Below, piece after piece: positions 7,410 to 11,772 of a stretch of DNA of 11,772 nt. Under the pieces are notes generated by a model, which was not told the DNA's origin, searched no databases, and saw only the letters and a program-made list of their open reading frames with translations. Each line of letters starts with the position of its first letter. Position 1 is the first letter of the stretch. The DNA is from CAZUCD01 sp964618855 (lineage in GTDB: Bacteria; Sumerlaeota; Sumerlaeia; SLMS01; JANRJK01): positions 1 through 11,772 of the forward strand of contig CAZUCD010000122.1 of NCBI GenBank assembly GCA_964618855.1, read 5' to 3'. The position numbers and the translations under genes are program-made.

Positions 7410-9197
7410 ATGTGTGGAATTGTTGGATGCGTCGGAATCGACGACACCCGCTCGTTCATGCTCGGCGGGCTCAAGATGCTGGAATACCGCGGGTACGACT
7501 CCGCGGGAATCGCGATGATCTCGGGCGGCAAGCTCGTCCACGCCAAGGCCGTCGGCTTCGTCAAGGACCTCGAGAAGGAAGCCCACAAGCTCCCGCAGAA
7601 GGCCACCTCCGGCAACGCGCACCCGCACTTCGACTCGAGCATGCGCTTCGCCGTCGTGCACAACGGCATCGTCGAGAACCATCACGCCCTCCGCACGCTG
7701 CTGGAGCAGGACGGCATCGTCTTCACCTCGCAGACGGACACGGAGGTCATCGCCCACCTCATTGCCAAGTTCTACCAGGGTGACCTCTGCGAGGCGGTCC
7801 GCCTCGCCGTGCGTGAGATTCGAGGCACCTTTGGCATCGCGGTCATCTGCGCGGAAGAGCCCGACGTGCTCGTCGCCGCTCGCATGGGCAGCCCCCTAGT
7901 CCTCGCTGTCGGCAACGGCTTTCACCTGATTGCCTCGGACGTGCCCGCCATCATGGGCAGGTCACAGAACGTCGTGTACCTGAACGACGGAGAGGTCGCG
8001 CGCCTCACGCCGAAGGAGTACCAGATTTTCTCCCTCGAGAAGACCCAGGTGACGCCGATGGTCCACTCGATCGACATGAAGCTCGAGTCGATCGAGCGCG
8101 GCAACTTCCCGCACTACATGCTCAAGGAGATCTTCGACCAGCCCCGCTCGCTCGAGAACACGATGCGCGGCCGCCTCAAGCCCGAGACGGGCGACGTGAT
8201 CCTGGGCGGGCCGAAGCTCACTGTCGAGGAAATGCTCGCGATCGAGCGCATCCTCATCGTCGCCTGCGGGACATCCCTGCACGCTGGCATGGTCGGCAAG
8301 TACCTGTTCGAGGAGTTCGTGCGCATCCCATCGGACGCCGAGCACGCGAGCGAGTTCCGCTACCGCAACCCGATCGTGCGCCGCGGGCGGGACCTCTCGC
8401 TCTTCATCTCCCAGTCGGGGGAAACGGCCGACACCCTGGCCGCGCTCCGCGAGGTGAAGCGCAAGGGCGGCCGCACGCTCGGCATTGTCAACGTCGTGAA
8501 CAGCTCCATCGCGCGCGAGGTCGAAAGCGGCATCTACACCCACGCAGGCATCGAGATCGGCGTCGCAAGCACCAAGGCCTTCACCGCCCAGGTCGTTGCG
8601 CTGGCGCTCCTCATGCTCTGGACGGGCCGCGTCCGCGACCTGTCGAGCTACGTCTTCGGCGAGCTCATCGAGGAGCTGTACAGGATCCCCCAAAAGATGG
8701 AGGACATCCTGTTCAACACCGTCGAGCCGATCAAGTCGCTCGCGGACGAACTCCTCGAGTCGCGCAACATGCTCTACCTGGGGCGCGGCTACAACTACCC
8801 AGTCGCGCTCGAGGGCGCCCTCAAGATGAAGGAAATCTCCTACATCCACGCCGAGGGCTATCCCGCCGCCGAGATGAAGCACGGCCCCATCGCCCTCATC
8901 GACGAGAACATGCCCGTCGTCGTCATCGCGCCCAAGGATCGCACCTACATGAAGGTGCTTTCGAACATCCAGGAGATCAAGGCCCGCAAGGGACGCATCA
9001 TTGCCGTGACAACGGAGGGGAACACGGAGCTCGAGAAGATCGTGGACCGCGTCCTGTACGTCCCGCCCGTGATGGACCCGCTCCAGCCGCTCCTGACCGT
9101 GGTGCCGCTCCAGCTCCTGGCGTACTACGTCGCCCTCGGCCGCGGCCTGAGCGTGGACAAGCCCCGCAATCTGGCGAAGAGCGTGACGGTGGAATAG
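7410..9197 (+). CDS. glmS: Glucosamine-fructose-6-phosphate aminotransferase (isomerizing), with glutamine-loop deletion
   Basis: GlmS converts fructose-6-phosphate and glutamine to glucosamine-6-phosphate, the first step toward UDP-GlcNAc for peptidoglycan and LPS. This copy has 595 residues (E. coli 609). The N-terminal glutaminase domain begins MCGIVG, so Cys2 becomes the catalytic N-terminal Cys. LEYRGYDSAG (25-34), NAHPH (69-73), VVHNGIVENH and SQTDTEVIAHL are intact. The two SIS isomerase domains show ACGTSLHAG, SQSGETADTLAALR, GVASTKAFTAQ, LGRGYNYPVALEGALKMKEISYIHAE and the invariant C-terminus DKPRNLAKSVTVE. Between VKDLEKEAHKLPQK (51-64) and ATSGNAHPH (65-73) the normal GxxGIxHTRWATHG segment is absent. 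It carries the E. coli Arg73, Trp74, Thr76 and His77 glutamine-site residues. The frame is intact and the 14-residue shortfall matches this one gap. The protein may therefore be ammonia-dependent, impaired, or an assembly artefact. The next gene begins 8 bases after the stop. Confidence 0.95.
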   Translation: MCGIVGCVGIDDTRSFMLGGLKMLEYRGYDSAGIAMISGGKLVHAKAVGFVKDLEKEAHKLPQKATSGNAHPHFDSSMRFAVVHNGIVENHHALRTLLEQDGIVFTSQTDTEVIAHLIAKFYQGDLCEAVRLAVREIRGTFGIAVICAEEPDVLVAARMGSPLVLAVGNGFHLIASDVPAIMGRSQNVVYLNDGEVARLTPKEYQIFSLEKTQVTPMVHSIDMKLESIERGNFPHYMLKEIFDQPRSLENTMRGRLKPETGDVILGGPKLTVEEMLAIERILIVACGTSLHAGMVGKYLFEEFVRIPSDAEHASEFRYRNPIVRRGRDLSLFISQSGETADTLAALREVKRKGGRTLGIVNVVNSSIAREVESGIYTHAGIEIGVASTKAFTAQVVALALLMLWTGRVRDLSSYVFGELIEELYRIPQKMEDILFNTVEPIKSLADELLESRNMLYLGRGYNYPVALEGALKMKEISYIHAEGYPAAEMKHGPIALIDENMPVVVIAPKDRTYMKVLSNIQEIKARKGRIIAVTTEGNTELEKIVDRVLYVPPVMDPLQPLLTVVPLQLLAYYVALGRGLSVDKPRNLAKSVTVE

Positions 9198-9205
9198 CGC
9201 CGACC

Positions 9206-10777
9206 ATGGACGCAGCCTTGCTCGACGGTACAGGGGGAAGCAGTCGCAGTCGCGAAAACACTCTCTTTTACGGGGACAATCTCCCCGTCCTGAAGGAGTA
9301 CATCGCGACTGCGACCGTCGACCTGGTCTATCTGGACCCGCCCTTCAAGAGCGATCAGGACTACAATGTCCTCTTCGCAGAGAAGACCGGGACCAAGGCA
9401 TCCGCACAGATCAAGGCGTTCAAGGACACATGGGAGTGGGACGAGACTGCTGCACGCCAGTACCACGAGGTGGTGGAAGCGGGCGGGAAGGCCTCCGCCG
9501 CGATGCAATCGCTCTTCAAGCTGATCGGGCCGAGCGACATGATGGCGTACCTGTGCATGATGGCGCCTCGTCTGCAGGAGTTGCATCGTGTCCTCAAGCC
9601 AGCGGGAACCCTGATCCTGCACTGCGACGCAACCGCCGGGCATTATCTGAAGCTCATCCTCGACGCGGTTTTCGGGCCGGAGAACTTCCGCAACCAGATC
9701 GTATGGAAGCGCACGACGTCGAAGGGCCTCATCACCCGGCGCCTCGCCCGCAATCACGACCTCCTGTTTTGCTACGCNNNNNNNNNNNNNNNNNNNNNNN
9801 NNNNNNNNNNNNNNNNNNNNNNNNNNNNNNNNNNNNNNNNNNNNNNNNNNNNNNNNNNNNNNNNNNNNNNNNNNNNNGCGCACCGGGCCGGCCTCGTCAT
9901 CCAGCCGAGCCCGGGCGCAGTGCCGCGATTCAAGCGCTACCTCGACGAACAGCGAGGAAAGCCACTCGGCGACGTCTGGACAGACATCCCGCCGATCAAC
10001 TCGCAGGCTGCGGAGCGCTTGGGTTATCCGACCCAGAAGCCCGAAGCTCTGCTCGAGCGCCTGATCTCGATGACCACGAGGAAGGGCGCCGTCGTGCTCG
10101 ACCCGTTCTGCGGATGCGGCACCGCCGTGGCGGTCGCCCAGCGACTTGGCAGGCGGTGGATCGGCATCGACATCACGCACCTCGCCGTCACCCTCATCAA
10201 GAAGCGCCTGAATGATGCCTTCGGCAAGCGCGCAAAGTACCGGGTCGTCGGCGAGCCCGTCTCGATCGAGGACGCAGCCACCCTCGCCGGGCACGACCCA
10301 TACCAGTTCCAGTGGTGGGCCCTCGGGCTGGTGAACGCGCGTCCCGTGGAGGAGAAGAAGGGCGCCGACCAGGGAATTGACGGTCGAATCTACTTCCACG
10401 ACGAGATCGAACTCGGGAAGACCAAGCAGATAGTGATTTCCGTCAAATCCGGTCATCTGCAACTCTCCCATTTGCGCGACTTGCGGGGCGTGCTCGAGAG
10501 GGAGGATGCCCAGATGGCCGTGCTGATTTCGATGGAGCCTCCGACGAAAGCCATGCGTTCCGAAGCCGCCGCAGCCGGGTTCTACAAGTCGCCCTGGGGG
10601 AAACACCCCAGATTGCAACTCCTGACCATCGGAGAGTTGATGAGGGGCGCCAAGGTGGACTACCCGCCTGCGGGACAGGTGGATGCGACCTTCAAGCGAG
10701 CCCCCCGCGTCCGTGAAGAGATGTCCGAGGAAGTGGACTTTCTCGGCGATGCGGGTGACATGACGACCGACGAGTGA
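9206..10777 (+). CDS. Site-specific DNA methyltransferase (beta class) with C-terminal Mrr/PD-(D/E)XK-like domain, interrupted by assembly gap
   Basis: The N-terminal half is an S-adenosylmethionine-dependent amino-methyltransferase (N6-adenine or N4-cytosine). The catalytic motif IV, DPPF (residues 44-47, in DLVYLDPPFKSDQDYN), precedes the SAM-binding motif I, DPFCGCGTA (from nominal residue 299). That order defines the beta class. TQKPEALLERLI before motif I and WIGIDITHLAV after it are typical. The C-terminal part has GADQGIDGRIYF (nominal 386-397) and KQIVISVKSGH, resembling a restriction-endonuclease fold: D392 and K414 fit D...xK, but the expected E/Q two residues before the Lys is Ser412, so cleavage activity is uncertain. 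One hundred Ns (9778-9877) lie between the two methyltransferase motifs, so numbering after them is nominal. The gene starts 8 bases after glmS, with a weak GGTGGA-type ribosome site inside the glmS end, suggesting co-transcription. No separate restriction or specificity subunit is visible. It is probably a stand-alone or fused restriction-modification enzyme. Confidence 0.85.
   Translation: MDAALLDGTGGSSRSRENTLFYGDNLPVLKEYIATATVDLVYLDPPFKSDQDYNVLFAEKTGTKASAQIKAFKDTWEWDETAARQYHEVVEAGGKASAAMQSLFKLIGPSDMMAYLCMMAPRLQELHRVLKPAGTLILHCDATAGHYLKLILDAVFGPENFRNQIVWKRTTSKGLITRRLARNHDLLFCYXXXXXXXXXXXXXXXXXXXXXXXXXXXXXXXXXXAHRAGLVIQPSPGAVPRFKRYLDEQRGKPLGDVWTDIPPINSQAAERLGYPTQKPEALLERLISMTTRKGAVVLDPFCGCGTAVAVAQRLGRRWIGIDITHLAVTLIKKRLNDAFGKRAKYRVVGEPVSIEDAATLAGHDPYQFQWWALGLVNARPVEEKKGADQGIDGRIYFHDEIELGKTKQIVISVKSGHLQLSHLRDLRGVLEREDAQMAVLISMEPPTKAMRSEAAAAGFYKSPWGKHPRLQLLTIGELMRGAKVDYPPAGQVDATFKRAPRVREEMSEEVDFLGDAGDMTTDE
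9778..9877. other. Scaffold gap (100 Ns) inside the methyltransferase gene
   Basis: Exactly 100 Ns replace sequence between ...NHDLLFCYA and HRAGLVIQPSPGAVPR. One hundred is a common placeholder for a gap of unknown size, so the true distance is not given by the window. The same frame being open on both sides is not evidence about the true length. Confidence 0.98.
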
Positions 10778-10799
10778 CGGTCTCCCCGCACCGTTGACG

Positions 10800-10830
10800 C
10801 GCGCGGGCTCCTGCATGCACAGTCCGCGCG
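10800..10830. repeat. Inverted repeat between the methyltransferase and dusB genes
   Basis: CGCGCGG (10800-10806) and CCGCGCG (10824-10830) pair perfectly, one more G-C pair can form outside them, and the 17-base loop contains the palindrome TGCATGCA (10812-10819). No T-tract follows on either strand. A TTGACG hexamer sits just before it (10794-10799), so it could mark a promoter or operator of the downstream gene. It could equally be chance in a GC-rich spacer. Confidence 0.35.
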
Positions 10831-10846
10831 CCCCGAGTCGGCGCCC

Positions 10847-11772
10847 ATGAACGAATCACCACTGCCCCGCAACCCACTCCGCATCGGCCCGCACGAGTTC
10901 TGGCCCGCGGTCTTCCCCGCGCCCATGTGCGGCATCAGCGACCGCCCGTGGCGCCTGCTCGCGCGCGAGCAGGGCTGCCAGCTCGTGTACACACAGATGG
11001 TGAGCTGCGAGGCCATGACGCGCTCCGGCAGGGACAAGAGCTGGCGCATCCTGGACATGGCCGTCGAGGAGGGCCCCGTCTGCGCGCAGCTCTTTGGATG
11101 CGAACCGGAGGCGCTCGCGACCTCCGCGCGCGACCTCGAGCGCGCAGGCGCAGCCATAGTGGACCTCAACATGGGCTGCCCCGTGGACAAGGTCGTGAAG
11201 GCCAATGGCGGCAGCGCGCTCATGCGCCAGCCCGAACTCGTGAAGCGCATCTTCGCCGCCATGCGCAGGGCGCTCACCGTGCCCTTCACGGTGAAGTTCC
11301 GCGCGGGCTGGGAGAAGTACGGCGAGGAGGCGTTCACCATAGCCCGCATCGCCCAGGACGAGGGCCTCGACGCCGTTGCCATCCACGCCCGCACCCGCGA
11401 GCAGAAGTTCAAGGGCCACGCAGACTGGACCATCCTCGGCGCGCTCAAGAAGGAACTGCGCATCCCCGTCATCGGGAACGGCGACGTGAACTCCGCGGAC
11501 GCTGCGGAGAAGATCGTGCGCGAGCAGGGCGTGGACGGGATCATGGTCGGTCGCGGAGCGATGGGGAACCCGTGGGTCCTCGGGCGCATGGTCGCGAGGC
11601 TTCGCGGGGAACCCGATCCCCCGGAGCCGACCATCGACGAGCGCCTCGACACGGTCCTGCGGCACGCGGAGATGATGTGCCTGCGCAAGGGCGAGGAGCG
11701 CGGCCTCATCGAGTTCCGCAAGCACGTCGTCCAGTACCTCCGCGCGTTTCCATATGCACGTGAGGTCAAGAC
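10847..11772 (+). CDS. dusB: tRNA-dihydrouridine synthase, DusB type (3' end outside window)
   Basis: This FMN-dependent enzyme reduces specific uridines in the tRNA D-loop to dihydrouridine using NADPH. The first 308 residues are present and the frame runs off the window edge. Family motifs: PAPMCGISDRPWRLLAREQG (flavin-binding start, about 25-44), VYTQMVS, CAQLFGCEP, the catalytic-cysteine motif DLNMGCPVDKVVKANGGSAL with Cys111 as proton donor, FTVKFRAGW, AIHARTREQKFKGHADW, IPVIGNGDV and GIMVGRGAMGNPWVLGRM, which closes the TIM barrel. RKHVVQYLRAFPYAREVK begins the C-terminal helical tRNA-binding domain. ATG 10847 is chosen because the next in-frame Met (10925) lies inside the PAPM motif; its Shine-Dalgarno is poor. 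It begins 69 bp after the methyltransferase. Assignment to the DusB/NifR3 group rather than DusA or DusC rests on overall motif wording and is less certain than the Dus assignment. Confidence 0.92.
   Translation, partial: MNESPLPRNPLRIGPHEFWPAVFPAPMCGISDRPWRLLAREQGCQLVYTQMVSCEAMTRSGRDKSWRILDMAVEEGPVCAQLFGCEPEALATSARDLERAGAAIVDLNMGCPVDKVVKANGGSALMRQPELVKRIFAAMRRALTVPFTVKFRAGWEKYGEEAFTIARIAQDEGLDAVAIHARTREQKFKGHADWTILGALKKELRIPVIGNGDVNSADAAEKIVREQGVDGIMVGRGAMGNPWVLGRMVARLRGEPDPPEPTIDERLDTVLRHAEMMCLRKGEERGLIEFRKHVVQYLRAFPYAREVK

Noticed and set aside
9125..10816. 563-codon minus-strand frame opposite the methyltransferase
   Set aside because: It crosses the N gap, has no domain, and is antisense to conserved methyltransferase motifs on both sides of the gap.
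10800..10830. Terminator of the methyltransferase gene
   Set aside because: The stem has a 17-base loop and no T-tract on either strand.

Overview
This is a GC-rich, gene-dense bacterial chromosomal window from a draft assembly: it contains a 100-N scaffold gap and is cut through a gene at each end. The core genes (elongation factor G, tRNA nucleotidyltransferase, peptidyl-tRNA hydrolase, GlmS, a tRNA-dihydrouridine synthase) are ordinary bacterial housekeeping functions. A long secreted mosaic protein with HYR-like and DNRLRE-like modules, together with an ArnT-like membrane glycosyltransferase, suggests a diderm environmental lineage, perhaps planctomycete-like or one of the uncultured phyla. 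That placement is inference; nothing here fixes the phylum.

Layout. 1-396 is the 3' end of an EF-G gene, closed by a textbook intrinsic terminator (448-486). 614-3526 encodes a 970-residue exported protein: signal peptide, N-terminal beta-rich domain, propeller-like repeats, HYR-like module, two DNRLRE-like modules. Its terminator (3566-3600) overlaps the 3' end of the convergent CCA-adding enzyme gene (3579-4952, minus strand). Divergent from that gene, 84 bp away, is pth (5036-5626). It overlaps by 23 bases a GT83/ArnT-type glycosyltransferase (5604-7214). A 195-bp spacer full of inverted repeats leads into glmS (7410-9197). Eight bases after glmS comes a beta-class DNA methyltransferase with a C-terminal Mrr/PD-(D/E)XK-like domain (9206-10777, broken by the N gap). 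A DusB-type tRNA-dihydrouridine synthase (10847 to the window edge) closes the window.

How the genes work together. EF-G, Pth, the CCA enzyme and Dus all serve translation or tRNA biology, but they sit in separate transcription units and only pth-glycosyltransferase and glmS-methyltransferase look coupled. GlmS makes glucosamine-6-phosphate for peptidoglycan and LPS, and the ArnT-like enzyme would decorate an envelope lipid or glycan, so both bear on the cell envelope.

Most notable points: (1) the GlmS reading frame is intact but lacks about 14 residues that normally carry the glutamine-binding HTRWATHG 'Q-loop', so glutaminase function is in doubt unless this is an assembly artefact; (2) the glmS leader holds a 15-bp hairpin and several smaller ones that I cannot assign to a known RNA family; (3) a single-gene methyltransferase-nuclease-like fusion lies directly behind glmS; (4) the scaffold gap probably hides more than the 33 codons its length implies.
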